From Gordonia desulfuricans NBRC 100010 (GTDB taxonomy: Bacteria > Actinomycetota > Actinomycetes > Mycobacteriales > Mycobacteriaceae), in the NCBI RefSeq assembly GCF_001485495.1, contig NZ_BCNF01000057.1, positions 1-54,295 of the forward strand: DNA of 54,295 nt. Reading direction: 5' to 3'. The notes below the pieces were generated by a model. It saw only the letters and a list, made by a program, of their open reading frames with translations, ran no database searches and was not told where the DNA came from. This document shows positions 1 through 9,228 of the stretch, in pieces. Every line of letters begins with the position of its first letter. Position 1 is the first letter of the stretch. The position numbers and the translations under genes were made by a program.

Positions 1-4
1 CGAT

Positions 5-23
5 GCTCGGTCCCGGCTCAATC
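5..23 (-). repeat. fragment of dispersed repeat (left window edge)
   Basis: GCTCGGTCCCGGCTCAATC is the exact reverse complement of the outer arm GATTGAGCCGGGACCGAGC of the two composite elements at the right end of the window. The copy runs towards the window edge, so its full length is unknown. No gene is seen in bases 1-102. Confidence 0.7.
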
Positions 24-102
24 AGCAACGGGCCGTTCCTTCGTCGCTGCTCAGCCCGAGCGACGGCCGACCGGCTGCGCCATGGCGAGGAAGTCGCCTT
101 GA

Positions 103-837
103 TCAGCGGGGGATCGGGTCTGTCAGGACGGAATCGATGAGGCCGGCGTAGATGTCGTGGAACGACTCCGATGGATGGAAGCCGTCGGCGGCGAACAGGT
201 CGTCGCCGGGCGGGACGAAACGATCGAAGCGGCGAATCCGGGTGTTGCGGGCGGCCACCTCGTCGGCCACCGCGTCGAACCGGGCGGCCCGCCGGCCGAG
301 GGTGGTGGCAAGGGTGCCGGGCAGTGCGGGGCACATGTTGAGGATGGGGACGGGCAGCAGCACGATCTGCGCCGACTCGGCGGCGCCGTCGACGACGGTG
401 TCCATCAGCGTGGTCAGGTCGGCCCGCCACTGTTGCGAGCGCACCATGTTCTTGGTGTCGTTCGCGCCGACCGACACGACGATGACGTCGGCCGCCGACA
501 GTGCCTGCGGATCGATCAGGGTGACCACCTCGCGTGCGGTGAAACCGGTCCGCGCGTAGACATGCCATTCCACCGGCCCGTCGACGCGGGCGGCGAGGCG
601 TCGTGCGACCCCGCCGGCCAGGGTGTCGCGATGATGGTCGACGCCCACGCCGCCGGCGAGACTGTCGCCGAGCACCACCAGGCGGGTGACCGGGCCATCG
701 CGGTCGTCACCGATCACGTCGTGATCGCCGACCGCCTGCGGCAGACGCAGCACCGTCTTACGGGCGCGCAGGCCCTGGACCAATGCGACCGGCGTCCGCC
801 AGGTGGCGGCACCGGTGAGTGCAACGATTCGCTGCAT
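103..837 (-). CDS. SGNH/GDSL-family hydrolase
   Basis: A 244-residue protein of the SGNH (GDSL) esterase/lipase superfamily, probably hydrolysing an ester or acetyl group; the substrate cannot be told. Block I is VVLGDSLAGG with the nucleophile at Ser59. Block III is VGANDTKN with the oxyanion Asn. Block V is DGFHPS with the catalytic Asp and His near the C-terminus. I see no signal peptide, so it is probably cytosolic. The start ATG overlaps the stop of the upstream pabB-like gene by one base (TGATG), so the pair should be translationally coupled. A longer open frame continues upstream but only through pabB in another frame, so the coupled ATG is preferred. Confidence 0.82.
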   Translation of the reverse strand: MQRIVALTGAATWRTPVALVQGLRARKTVLRLPQAVGDHDVIGDDRDGPVTRLVVLGDSLAGGVGVDHHRDTLAGGVARRLAARVDGPVEWHVYARTGFTAREVVTLIDPQALSAADVIVVSVGANDTKNMVRSQQWRADLTTLMDTVVDGAAESAQIVLLPVPILNMCPALPGTLATTLGRRAARFDAVADEVAARNTRIRRFDRFVPPGDDLFAADGFHPSESFHDIYAGLIDSVLTDPIPR

Positions 838-2030
838 CAGATCACCTCTACCGTGTTCTCGAAGCCGACGATGCTCGCGGCCTTGTCCAGACATTCCTGC
901 CATTCCCGCTCGGGGACGGAATCGATGGTGATCCCGCCGCCCACACCGAGTTCGGCGGTCCCCGACGGTGTGAGCTCGACGGTGCGGATCGCCACGTTCA
1001 GATCGAGCAGGTGGTCGGGCCCGGCCAGGCCCACGGCGCCGCAGTAGACGCCGCGCGCCTCGGCCTCCCACTGTGCGGTGAGATCCCATGCACGCAGCTT
1101 CGGGGTGCCGGTCACCGATGCCGGTGGCCACGTCGCCTCGAGCAGGCGGGAGGTGCCGACGGTGGGATCGACGATCGCCTGCACCGTCGACACCAGATGC
1201 CACACCCCGGGTGCGGGGACCACGGTGAGCAGATCGGTCACCCGGACCGATCCGGTGACCGCGACCCGGCCGAGATCGTTGCGGACCAGGTCGACGATCA
1301 TCACATTCTCGGCGATGTCCTTGGCGGACGCGGCGAGTGCGGTGGGGTCGGCATCGGCGGGCAGGGTTCCCTTGATCGGCGACGACGAGACGATGTTGCC
1401 GGTGCGGCGCAGGAAGGTCTCCGGCGAGAAGCTCGCCACCGACCCCCAATCACCCTGGAGGAAAGCCGACTTCGCCGGACGGGTGGCGGCGGTCAGATCG
1501 GTGTAGAAGGCCAGGGCCGAACCGTGGACGACGCCGGTGAAGCGGGTACACACACATGCCTGGTACACCTCGCCGGCGCGGATCGCCTCCAGACACTCCT
1601 CGATGGCGAGCAGGTGGGGATCGCGCTGCGGAGCAACCCATTCGGCGGACCACGCATCACCGCATCCGTCTGCTGACATGATGGCCGACGGGTCGGCCAG
1701 GCATCGCTCGATCCAGTCGGGCATCGGCGAACCCGCCGGTGCCACATGCTCCCACCGGCCGTCGCGCAGCACCAGCAGACGATCGGTGAGGCCGCCCGCA
1801 CACTCCGGCAGCGGTCCCTCGCCCGCGCGGGGGCCGCCGAATCCCAGATAGCCCAACCAGAAGCGGTCGGGGTTCGCCGGGGGCGGGGTGTCGCGCAGGA
1901 TCTCGATCGACGGCGCGATCACCGCGTCGGCATCCCACCAGTCGCCGATCAGTGCCGCGGGTCCGGGCAGCCCGAGGCGCCCCGACTCGACGTCGAGGGC
2001 GTGCAACAGGTCGAGTGCGGTGGCGCTCAT
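837..2030 (-). CDS. pabB: aminodeoxychorismate synthase component I (PabB)
   Basis: A chorismate-binding enzyme of 397 residues that makes 4-amino-4-deoxychorismate for folate synthesis, using ammonia from a glutaminase partner (PabA) not present here. The conserved C-terminal core is clear: PIKGT, then KDIAENVMIVDLVRND, LLTVVPAPGVWHLVST, PPASVTGTPKLRA and the glycine-rich GVGGGITIDS. The lysine in PIKGT marks aminodeoxychorismate synthase, since anthranilate synthase TrpE has alanine there. No amidotransferase domain is fused. It sits 22 bp downstream of metG on the same strand and overlaps the SGNH gene by one base, giving a metG-pabB-SGNH run. In M. tuberculosis pabB (Rv1005c) also lies beside metS (Rv1007c). 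Confidence 0.9.
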   Translation of the reverse strand: MSATALDLLHALDVESGRLGLPGPAALIGDWWDADAVIAPSIEILRDTPPPANPDRFWLGYLGFGGPRAGEGPLPECAGGLTDRLLVLRDGRWEHVAPAGSPMPDWIERCLADPSAIMSADGCGDAWSAEWVAPQRDPHLLAIEECLEAIRAGEVYQACVCTRFTGVVHGSALAFYTDLTAATRPAKSAFLQGDWGSVASFSPETFLRRTGNIVSSSPIKGTLPADADPTALAASAKDIAENVMIVDLVRNDLGRVAVTGSVRVTDLLTVVPAPGVWHLVSTVQAIVDPTVGTSRLLEATWPPASVTGTPKLRAWDLTAQWEAEARGVYCGAVGLAGPDHLLDLNVAIRTVELTPSGTAELGVGGGITIDSVPEREWQECLDKAASIVGFENTVEVI

Positions 2031-2052
2031 CGACGCTGACCGGACCGGGTGA

Positions 2053-3624
2053 TCATCCCTCGTAGCGGGGGAAAACCGGTGTGGGCTTGGGCAGTTCGGT
2101 CCCGGGCGTCAGACGGTCGGCGACGGCGGTGAAGTCCCGGCGTTCGCCCACGGCGAGCAGATCGAGCAGTGTGCCACAGGATGTCGGCAGGACCGGCTGG
2201 GCCAGCAGCGCGACGATCCGCACCACCTCGGCACACGCGTACAGCACGGTGCCGGTGCGATCGAGATCGGTCTTGGCCAGCTTCCAGGGTTCCTGCGCCG
2301 AGATGTAGCGGTTGGTGTCGGCGAGCACCGACCACAGCGCCTCGAGGCCGAGATGGATGGCCTGCTCGTCGAAGTGGTTGCGCACCGCCGACAGCAATCC
2401 GTCTGCGGCGGAAAGGAGTTGGCGATCGGCGTCGGTGTACTCGCCGGGGGTGGGGACCGCGCCGTCGAAGTACTTGCCGATCATCGACAGGGTGCGCTGG
2501 GCCAGGTTGCCGAACTCGTTGGCGAGGTCGGCGTTGATCCGGGCGACGATTGCATCGGTGGAATACGACCCGTCCTGCCCATAGGAGACCTCGCGCAGGA
2601 AGAAGTACCGCACCGGATCCAGGCCGTACTCGTCGATCAGGGTGTCCGGGTCGACGACGTTGCCGATCGACTTGCTCATCTTCTCGCCCTTGTTGAACAA
2701 GAAGCCGTGTGCGAAGACCCGTTTCGGCAGGGGCAGGCCGGCACTCATCAGGAACGCCGGCCAGTACACACAGTGGAACCGGATGATGTCCTTGCCGATG
2801 ATGTGCAGATCGGCCGGCCAGTACCGGTCGTAGGTGGCCTGGTCGTCGGGGAAGCCGACACCGGTCAGGTAGTTCGTCAGCGCGTCCACCCACACGTACA
2901 TGACGTGGCCGGGGTGATCGGGGACCGGCACACCCCAGTCGAAGGTGGTGCGCGACACCGACAGGTCGGTCAGTCCGCCCTTGACGAAGCTGATCACCTC
3001 GTTGCGGCGGGTGTCGGGGCCGATGAACTCCGGGTGGCTCTCGTACAGGTCGAGCAGCCTGTCCTGGTACGCCGACAGCCGGAAGAAGTAGGTCTGCTCC
3101 TCGGTCCAGGTCAGCACATGCCCGGAATCGGTGGCGACGCGGTTGCCGTCGTCGTCGACGGTGGTGTCGGCCTCGGCGTAGAACGCCTCGTCGCGGACGT
3201 CGTACCAGCCGGCGTAGGTGTCGAGGTAGATGTCCCCATTGGCACTCATCCGCTGCCAGATGGCCTCCGAGGCACGCTTGTGATCGTCGTCGGAGGTGCG
3301 GATGAAGCGGTCGTAGCTCGAGCCGAGCCGATCCTGCAGCGCCTGGAAGCTGTCGGAGTTGCGGCGGGCGAGCTCGGCGGTGGGGATGCCCTCCTTCTCC
3401 GCGGTCTGCTGCATCTTCTGGCCGTGGACGTCGGTTCCGGTGAGGAATCGGAGGTCGAATCCGTCGAGCCGTTTGAAACGCGCGAGAGCATCGGCCGAGA
3501 TGTACTCGTAGGCGTGCCCGATGTGCGGTGCGCCGTTGGGGTAGGCGATCGCGGTGGTGAGGTAGTACGGGCGTCCGGCGCCGTACGAGGCGGCCGCGTC
3601 GGTGCTGGTCAGATCAGAGGACAT
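2053..3624 (-). CDS. metG: methionyl-tRNA synthetase
   Basis: Class I aminoacyl-tRNA synthetase of 523 residues that charges tRNA-Met in the cytosol. The HIGH signature is PHIGH (His34-His37) and the KMSKS loop is EKMSKSIGN at about 315-319. The length matches the short mycobacterial MetS, without a C-terminal EMAP-like tRNA-binding domain. I place the start at the ATG encoding MSSDLTSTD. The frame stays open far upstream, but only antisense to the neighbouring esterase. A -10-like TATTCT lies 10 nt before this ATG, so the transcript would have almost no 5' leader. The 39-bp gap to the divergent esterase carries promoters in both directions. Confidence 0.95.
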   Translation of the reverse strand: MSSDLTSTDAAASYGAGRPYYLTTAIAYPNGAPHIGHAYEYISADALARFKRLDGFDLRFLTGTDVHGQKMQQTAEKEGIPTAELARRNSDSFQALQDRLGSSYDRFIRTSDDDHKRASEAIWQRMSANGDIYLDTYAGWYDVRDEAFYAEADTTVDDDGNRVATDSGHVLTWTEEQTYFFRLSAYQDRLLDLYESHPEFIGPDTRRNEVISFVKGGLTDLSVSRTTFDWGVPVPDHPGHVMYVWVDALTNYLTGVGFPDDQATYDRYWPADLHIIGKDIIRFHCVYWPAFLMSAGLPLPKRVFAHGFLFNKGEKMSKSIGNVVDPDTLIDEYGLDPVRYFFLREVSYGQDGSYSTDAIVARINADLANEFGNLAQRTLSMIGKYFDGAVPTPGEYTDADRQLLSAADGLLSAVRNHFDEQAIHLGLEALWSVLADTNRYISAQEPWKLAKTDLDRTGTVLYACAEVVRIVALLAQPVLPTSCGTLLDLLAVGERRDFTAVADRLTPGTELPKPTPVFPRYEG

Positions 3625-3634
3625 AGTGGTGCCA

Positions 3635-3640
3635 AGAATA
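3635..3640 (-). promoter_or_regulatory. -10 element of metG
   Basis: TATTCT on the minus strand, 10 nt before the metG ATG. It lies 11 bp from the -10 of the divergent esterase, so the two promoters must compete or be co-occupied. Confidence 0.45.
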
Positions 3641-3651
3641 CGTGTCGCGTT

Positions 3652-3657
3652 TAAGCT
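3652..3657 (+). promoter_or_regulatory. -10 element, leaderless promoter of first esterase
   Basis: TAAGCT ends 6 nt before the ATG at 3664, so transcription should start at or next to the A of the start codon. No Shine-Dalgarno sequence is present. Confidence 0.55.
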
Positions 3658-3663
3658 GGCCAC

Positions 3664-4779
3664 ATGGTGATGGCCGATCGACCTGAAGTCCAGACCGCCT
3701 CGACCCCCGTGACGGCGCTGACGATGGTCGGACTCGCCGACAACATGCTCAACGGATTGGCCCGAGTCCCCTTCCGCAAGTTCTGGAACGGCCCGGGCGG
3801 ACTGCTCGACAACGTCGGCCAGTCGGTCACCCGCCAGGCGATTCGCTCGTTCATGGGCTACATCGTGGGACTGCCGATCGAGGAGTTCCGCTCGATGGAG
3901 AAGGTGCTCGACGATCTCTGCCAGGTGGTGATCCCGCCGTTCATCCGTCTCACCGACGGCGTCGAGGTCACCACCGACGAGATCGCCGGGGTTCCCGGGC
4001 TGTGGCTGCGTGCCCGGGCCAGCGCCGACGAGCACGTCGACGACGCCGAGGACAAGAAGACCATCAAGGGCACCATCCTGTATCTGCACGGCGGCGGCTA
4101 CATCGGCACCACCCCGATGATGTACTCGGCGTTCGCCGCGTCGCTGGTCAGCGGTACCGGATGCGAGGTGTTCATCGCCGACTACCGGATGGCGCCGGAG
4201 TTTCCCTACCCGGCCGGGGTGCTCGACGCGACGGACGTCTATCGCGGGCTCCTCGACCGCGGTGTGGACGCCGACCACCTGATCATCGCCGGTGACTCCG
4301 GTGGCGGCGGCCTGGCGACGCAGGTGGTGAACCATCTGCGGACCGAGGGTCTGCCCCGGCCCGCGGCGGTGGCCCTGTTCTCCCCGGAGGTCGATCTGGA
4401 TCTCGACCACCCGTCGATCACCGAGAACGCCACCACCGACATCCTGCCGTGGAACGTGCCGGTCACCCCCTACCTGCACGGCATCCAGCCCGACGACGAG
4501 CGGGTGTCGGCGGCCCGCGCCGAGCCCGACCCGGAGTGGTTTCCGCCGGCGTTCGTCTGTTGGGGCAGTTCCGAGATGTTCCGCGATCCCGTCCGCGACT
4601 ACGTCGCCGTCCTGGAGAAGGCCGAGGTCGAGGTGTGCTCGGTGGAGGGCCGGGGAATGTTCCATGTGTTCCCGATCCTGATGCCGTGGGCGGAGAGCTC
4701 ACACGAGGTGTATCGCGAACTCGACGCCTTCGTCGACCGGCACGTCACCCCGGATCCGGCGGCCACGGCCACGCACTGA
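3664..4779 (+). CDS. HSL-family alpha/beta hydrolase (esterase), copy 1
   Basis: Carboxylesterase of the hormone-sensitive-lipase (family IV) type, 371 residues. The oxyanion motif is HGGGY at His142, the nucleophile elbow is GDSGGGG with Ser212, and the catalytic His is His334 in MFHVFPIL. About 60-70 N-terminal residues form a conserved extension ([34 protein letters not shown]) shared with the next gene and probably acting as a lid or cap; this region is not typical of small bacterial HSL esterases. No signal peptide. The natural substrate is unknown; short acyl esters are usual for the family. The next gene is a same-length paralogue, so the pair arose by tandem duplication. Confidence 0.88.
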   Translation: MVMADRPEVQTASTPVTALTMVGLADNMLNGLARVPFRKFWNGPGGLLDNVGQSVTRQAIRSFMGYIVGLPIEEFRSMEKVLDDLCQVVIPPFIRLTDGVEVTTDEIAGVPGLWLRARASADEHVDDAEDKKTIKGTILYLHGGGYIGTTPMMYSAFAASLVSGTGCEVFIADYRMAPEFPYPAGVLDATDVYRGLLDRGVDADHLIIAGDSGGGGLATQVVNHLRTEGLPRPAAVALFSPEVDLDLDHPSITENATTDILPWNVPVTPYLHGIQPDDERVSAARAEPDPEWFPPAFVCWGSSEMFRDPVRDYVAVLEKAEVEVCSVEGRGMFHVFPILMPWAESSHEVYRELDAFVDRHVTPDPAATATH

Positions 4780-4826
4780 GCCCTGTGTGGGCGATGCTCC
4801 ATGTGGTCCGGTTCGTCCGGAACCCC

Positions 4827-4832
4827 TAGGCT
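4827..4832 (+). promoter_or_regulatory. -10 element, leaderless promoter of second esterase
   Basis: TAGGCT ends 7 nt before the ATG at 4840. The second paralogue therefore has its own promoter of the same architecture as the first, and is not simply read through. Confidence 0.5.
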
Positions 4833-4839
4833 GAGCGCC

Positions 4840-5955
4840 ATGGTGATGGCCGATCGTGACGGAGTGGAAACAGCATCGACACCGGTGGCGGCCTTGGCCG
4901 TATGGGGGCTGGTGCAGAACGTGACCAACGGACTGGCCCGGGTGCCGTTCCAGCAACCCTGGCGCGGGCCCGCGGGACTGCTCGACAATCTCGGTCAGTC
5001 GTTCACCCGTCAGGCCGTGCGGTCGTTCATGGGGTACTCGATGGGCCTGCCCATCGAGGAGTTCCGTTCGGTGGAGAAGGTCCTCGACGGGATCTGCAAC
5101 GTCGTGCTGCCTCCGGTGATCGGTAACGCCGGAGGCGTCGAGATCACCAGCGACGAGATCGCCGGGGTGCGCGGACTCTGGTGCCGTGCGAAGGCCAGCT
5201 CGGACTCCTACGTCGACGACGGCGAGGAGAAGGTGGCTATCGACGCCACACTGCTGTACCTGCACGGCGGCGGCTACATCGGCACCTCGCCCATCATGTA
5301 CGCGGCGTTCGCCGCGGCGCTGGTGCGGTTGACCGGGACCGAGATCTTCATCCCCGACTACCGGATGGCCCCCGAATTCCCCTTCCCCGCAGGACTTCAC
5401 GACGCCGCCGACGTCTATCGAGGACTGCTCGACCGGGGAATCGACGCCGACCACCTGATCGTCGCCGGCGATTCCGGCGGCGGTGGTCTCGCGACGTCGC
5501 TGATCACCTACCTGCGTGACAACGATCTACCCAAACCCGCTGCGCTGGCGCTGTTCTCGCCGGAGATCGACCTCGACCTCGACCACGATTCGGTGGTCGA
5601 CAACGCCCCCTTCGACATCCTGCCGTGGAGTATCCCGGTGGCGCCGTACCTTCGGGGCGTGCAGCCCAACGACGACAGGGTGTCGGCGGTGTACGGACAC
5701 CCCGATCCGGAGTGGTTCCCGCCGACATTCGTCTGCTGGGGTGAACGTGAGATGTTCCGCGACGGTATCCGCAGCTTCGTCGAGGTGCTGCGCGATGCCG
5801 GTGTGCCGCTGTCGGTGATGGAGGAGGAAGGGATGTTCCACGTGTTCCCGATCCTCATGCCGTGGGCCGAGTCGTCCAAGCGGGTGCTGCGCAAGCTCGG
5901 CGAGCTCGCCGACAAGCACGTCACCCCCGACCCGGATGCCCGGCCGACACACTGA
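4840..5955 (+). CDS. HSL-family alpha/beta hydrolase (esterase), copy 2
   Basis: Paralogue of the preceding gene with exactly the same length (371 residues) and the same motif spacing: HGGGY, nucleophile Ser212 in GDSGGGG, and [14 protein letters not shown] near the C-terminus. Both proteins begin MVMADR and end HVTPDP..(A)TH. They differ mainly in the first 60 residues and in the surface around DDGEEKVAIDA, which suggests different substrate pockets and not pure gene dosage. The start at 4840 is supported by the paralogue's start and by the -10 element 7 nt upstream. Transcription ends against the convergent GH65 gene at a strong hairpin. Confidence 0.87.
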   Translation: MVMADRDGVETASTPVAALAVWGLVQNVTNGLARVPFQQPWRGPAGLLDNLGQSFTRQAVRSFMGYSMGLPIEEFRSVEKVLDGICNVVLPPVIGNAGGVEITSDEIAGVRGLWCRAKASSDSYVDDGEEKVAIDATLLYLHGGGYIGTSPIMYAAFAAALVRLTGTEIFIPDYRMAPEFPFPAGLHDAADVYRGLLDRGIDADHLIVAGDSGGGGLATSLITYLRDNDLPKPAALALFSPEIDLDLDHDSVVDNAPFDILPWSIPVAPYLRGVQPNDDRVSAVYGHPDPEWFPPTFVCWGEREMFRDGIRSFVEVLRDAGVPLSVMEEEGMFHVFPILMPWAESSKRVLRKLGELADKHVTPDPDARPTH

Positions 5956-5994
5956 GCAGTGCACACCGGGTAGGGCCACAACGGGTGTGCCGGT

Positions 5995-6026
5995 CTCGCC
6001 GGCACGTGGGGTCACGTGCCGGCGAG
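5995..6026. terminator. perfect 14-bp hairpin between convergent genes
   Basis: CTCGCCGGCACGTG, loop GGGT, then CACGTGCCGGCGAG: a perfect 14-bp stem between the ends of the esterase (5955) and the GH65 gene (6034). No T-tract follows on either strand, so it would be a bidirectional GC-rich terminator of the actinobacterial type. Confidence 0.6.
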
Positions 6027-6033
6027 GGTCGGG

Positions 6034-8385
6034 TCAGATGCGGCGGTACGGTTCGCAGCCCGGCGGTGCCTTGGGCGGCTCCCGCAGTTCGATCTCCGGG
6101 ATGCTCAGGCTCACCGGGGTACCCTCGGTGAGGGTGAACTGCTTGCCGTGATGGGCCAGGTCGATCGGCGGCCCCGACAGCAACCGGTAGGTGGCCATCG
6201 ACTTGTCCACGGCCACCACGATCTTCGAGTCGCGGACCACCATGCGGAAGGACAGATAGTCCAGCCGCGACGGCAGCCGCGGTGCGAAGGTGATGTTGCC
6301 GCCGAAGTCGCGCATACCGCCGAACCCGGCCACACAGTCGGTCCACGCCCCGGCCAGCGCGGCGATGTGCAGACCGCTGGTCACGTTGTCGTGCAGGTCG
6401 TGGAGATCGGTGAACACCGATTCGACGAGCAGGTCGTAGGCCAGGTCGAGATAGCCCACCTCGGCCGCGGTGACCGCCTCACAGCACGCCGACAGCGACG
6501 AGTCGCGCACGGTGATCGGGTAGTAGTAGTCGAAGTTCCGCAGCTTCTGCTCGGGGGTGAACCGGTCACCGAACATGTACATCGCGAACACCAGGTCGGC
6601 CTGTTTGACCACCTGCTTGCGGTACAGGTCGAAGTACGGATAGTTCAGCAGCAGAGGGTATTTGCCGCGTGACGCCTCGAAGTCCCACACCCCGAGGTGG
6701 GTGAAGGCCTCACACTGCTGATGCACCCCGAGTGCCTCGTCGTAGGGCAGCACCATGTCGTCGGCACACGATTCCCAGTGTGCGGTCTCGGCATTGGTGA
6801 CCCCGAGTTTGTGCGCCAGGTCGGGGCGACGGTGCACTGCGGTGATCGCATCCCGGAAGTTCTGCTGGGCGGCGAGATTGGTGAAGATGTTGTTGTTCAC
6901 CACGGCCGTGTACTCGTCGGGGCCGGTGATGCCGTCGATCCGGAAGTTGCCGTCGGCGTCGTGATGACCCATCCCGGCGAACAGCCGCGCGGTCTCCACC
7001 AGCAGTTCGACGCCGCACTCCTCCTCGAACTGTTCGTCGCCGGTGGCACGCAGATATCGTCCGGTGGCATTGGCGATGTCGGCGCTGACGTGCACACCGG
7101 CGGTACCGGCGGGCCAGTAGCCCGAACACTCGTCACCGTTGATCGACCGCCACGGGAACATCGCACCGCGCTGGGCGAGTTCGGCGGCCCGGGACTTGGC
7201 CTTGTCCATCGTGGCGTGCCGCCACCGCAGCTCCTCGCCGGCCGCGGCGGGGACGGTGTAGGTGAGCATCGGCAGGATGAAACTCTCGGTGTCCCAGAAG
7301 GTGTGGCCGTCATAGCCGGGACCGGTGAGGCCCTTCGCCGGGATCGCCCGCGACTGACCGCGGGCACCGGCCTGCAGGACGTGGTAGAGCGCGAACCGAA
7401 TCGCCTGCTGCAGTTCGGGATCGCCGTCGATCTCGACGTCGGCGTCACGCCAGAAGTCCTCGAGGTAGGCCACCTGGTCGGCCTTCAGCGACTCCCAGCC
7501 GGTCTCCATCGCCATCGCCAGGGCGGCGTCGACCTGTGCTCGCAGGGCGGGCACCGACCGGCGTGCCGACCAGCCGTAGCCGATGTACTTGGTCAGGCTC
7601 AGCCGGCTGCCCTGCGGAACGTTCGCGGCCACCGTGAGCCGGGCGAGGTCGCCGTCGGCACGGATGAACGTGTCCGCGCGATCGGGGAAGTCGATCTGGT
7701 GGTCCATGCCCGCCGCCATGTGCAGCCCGGAGGACTTGGTGTGGTGCACCAGGATTCCCCAGTAGTTGCGGCAGGTCGCGAGGTCGGAGACCAGCGGTGC
7801 GTCCAGGGCCGCCGCCAGACGAGGATCGTTGCCGGGCGTCGGGATCGGTTCGTTGGCCAGCAGATCCGACTGCAGCACCAGCTTCATGTCCTCGCCGACC
7901 GGCTCCACCTCGTAGTGGATCGCGGCGATGGTGCGCTTGGTGAACGAGACGAGGCGTTCGGATTTGATCCGCACGGTCCGGCCGGTGGGGGAGGTCCACA
8001 GGGTGTTGCGCCGCAGGGTGCCGGTGCGGAAGTCGAGTACACGCTCGTGTTCCTCGGTGCGCCCGTACCGGAGATCCATCGGCTCGTCCTCGACGAGCAA
8101 CCGGATGATCTTGCCGTCGGTGACGTTGACCACCGTCTGCCCGGATTCCGGGTAGCCGTAACCACTTTCGGCATATGGCAGACCGCGCTGCTCGTAGAAG
8201 CCGTTCAGGTACGTACCGGGATGGTCGACCGGCTCGCCCTCCTCGAAGCTGCCGCGCAACCCGATGTGCCCGTTCGACAGCGCGAAGAGGGTCTCGGTGC
8301 GACCGAGCATGTCGATGTCGAGCCCGCGCCAGCGCAGCTGCCAGGGGTGGACGTCGAAGCCGTAGGCGTGATCAGTGTTGCTCAT
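6034..8385 (-). CDS. glycoside hydrolase family 65 disaccharide phosphorylase
   Basis: A 783-residue GH65 enzyme that should split an alpha-linked glucosyl disaccharide (maltose, trehalose or kojibiose type) with phosphate, giving beta-glucose 1-phosphate. The family order is visible: N-terminal beta-sandwich (TETLFALSNGHIGLRG), the (alpha/alpha)6 barrel with FWDTESFILPML, and the general-acid motif TGPDEY with Glu491. Then come KQADLVFAMYMFGDRF and the phosphate-binding part (YYYPITVRDSSLS...HDNVTSGLHIAALAG). It overlaps the upstream beta-phosphoglucomutase by 4 bp (ATGA), so the product is passed directly to the mutase. M. tuberculosis has the same pair (Rv3401/Rv3400), at a different locus. 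The exact disaccharide cannot be read from the sequence. Confidence 0.9.
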   Translation of the reverse strand: MSNTDHAYGFDVHPWQLRWRGLDIDMLGRTETLFALSNGHIGLRGSFEEGEPVDHPGTYLNGFYEQRGLPYAESGYGYPESGQTVVNVTDGKIIRLLVEDEPMDLRYGRTEEHERVLDFRTGTLRRNTLWTSPTGRTVRIKSERLVSFTKRTIAAIHYEVEPVGEDMKLVLQSDLLANEPIPTPGNDPRLAAALDAPLVSDLATCRNYWGILVHHTKSSGLHMAAGMDHQIDFPDRADTFIRADGDLARLTVAANVPQGSRLSLTKYIGYGWSARRSVPALRAQVDAALAMAMETGWESLKADQVAYLEDFWRDADVEIDGDPELQQAIRFALYHVLQAGARGQSRAIPAKGLTGPGYDGHTFWDTESFILPMLTYTVPAAAGEELRWRHATMDKAKSRAAELAQRGAMFPWRSINGDECSGYWPAGTAGVHVSADIANATGRYLRATGDEQFEEECGVELLVETARLFAGMGHHDADGNFRIDGITGPDEYTAVVNNNIFTNLAAQQNFRDAITAVHRRPDLAHKLGVTNAETAHWESCADDMVLPYDEALGVHQQCEAFTHLGVWDFEASRGKYPLLLNYPYFDLYRKQVVKQADLVFAMYMFGDRFTPEQKLRNFDYYYPITVRDSSLSACCEAVTAAEVGYLDLAYDLLVESVFTDLHDLHDNVTSGLHIAALAGAWTDCVAGFGGMRDFGGNITFAPRLPSRLDYLSFRMVVRDSKIVVAVDKSMATYRLLSGPPIDLAHHGKQFTLTEGTPVSLSIPEIELREPPKAPPGCEPYRRI

Positions 8386-9092
8386 ACAGGCAGCAGTTCC
8401 TCGAGATCGTTGACGACGATGGACGCACCGGCCGCGGTCATGGACGCAGCCTGTGTGCCGCCGACCCGGTCGATGCCGACGACATAGCCGAAGTGGCCGG
8501 CGGCGCCGGACTGCACTCCGGAGATCGCATCCTCGAACACCGCGGCCGCCGAGGGTGGCACACCCATCAGCTCCGCGCCGAGAAGATACGAATCGGGGGC
8601 GGGCTTGCCGCGCAGCCCCCGCTCGGAGGTGACGAGTCCGTCGACCCGCACCTCCACGAACTTCGACAGGTCGGCCGCGTCGAGGACGGCCTTGCCGTTC
8701 TTCGACGAGGTGACCACAGCGATCCGCAGCCCGGCGTCGCGAGCCGCCTGCAGGTAGCGGACCGATCCCGGATAGGGCATGACCCCACCGCTTTCCAGGT
8801 TTTTCAGGAACAACTCGTTCTTGCCGGAGCCGATCGCCGCAGCGGTGGCCGGGTCGACGTCGGTGATCCCGCGCGCGGCGAGGAAGGCCGCGATGCCGTC
8901 GTCGCGGGGACGGCCGTCGACGTAGTCGAGGTAGTCCTGTTCGGTGAACGGGACGAAGTCGGCTCCGTCACGTTGCCGCAGGAAGGCGTCGAATGCCGCC
9001 TTCCACGCCTGCTGATGCAGCACCGCGGTACTGGTGAGAACACCGTCGAGGTCGAACAGGGCGACGGTGACGGTATCTGGCAATCCCAACAC
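8382..9092 (-). CDS. beta-phosphoglucomutase (HAD superfamily)
   Basis: HAD phosphatase-fold mutase of 236 residues that converts beta-glucose 1-phosphate to glucose 6-phosphate. Motif I is ALFDLDGVLTST (nucleophile and acid/base Asp pair), motif II VVTSSKNG, motif III lysine in RGKPAPD and motif IV VFEDAISGVQSG. Its stop overlaps the GH65 start, forming a two-gene operon for phosphorolytic use of a disaccharide. The frame is open well upstream, but the GTG at 9092 is preferred. It gives the normal N-terminus MLGLPDTVTVALFDLDG and has TAGCGT 8 nt before it. Confidence 0.86.
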   Translation of the reverse strand: MLGLPDTVTVALFDLDGVLTSTAVLHQQAWKAAFDAFLRQRDGADFVPFTEQDYLDYVDGRPRDDGIAAFLAARGITDVDPATAAAIGSGKNELFLKNLESGGVMPYPGSVRYLQAARDAGLRIAVVTSSKNGKAVLDAADLSKFVEVRVDGLVTSERGLRGKPAPDSYLLGAELMGVPPSAAAVFEDAISGVQSGAAGHFGYVVGIDRVGGTQAASMTAAGASIVVNDLEELLPV

Positions 9093-9100
9093 GATTCGCA

Positions 9101-9106
9101 ACGCTA
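9101..9106 (-). promoter_or_regulatory. -10 element, leaderless promoter of the bPGM-GH65 operon
   Basis: TAGCGT (minus strand) ends 8 nt before the GTG at 9092. It decides the start of the mutase, whose open frame extends much further. Confidence 0.45.
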
Positions 9107-9216
9107 CCCGCCGGTGGCGTGCTCGGCGCGCTATGCGACGTAACCGTGTCCGTGCGGTGGCGTGTCGGCGACGAGACGATGGCGATGTGGGGTGGACCGC
9201 AGGTCGGTGAATGTTC

Positions 9217-9222
9217 AAAGAT
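9217..9222 (+). promoter_or_regulatory. possible -10 element of phzF-like gene
   Basis: AAAGAT ends 6 nt before the ATG at 9229. It is weaker than the other -10 elements in the window, lacking the initial T. Confidence 0.3.
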
Positions 9223-9228
9223 GGGGCC

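Noticed and set aside
2353..3654. 433-codon open frame antisense to metG
   Set aside because: Valine/glycine-rich shadow of metG codon use; no recognisable domain.
6697..8487. 596-codon open frame antisense to the GH65 gene
   Set aside because: Shadow frame; the GH65 motifs on the opposite strand are complete.
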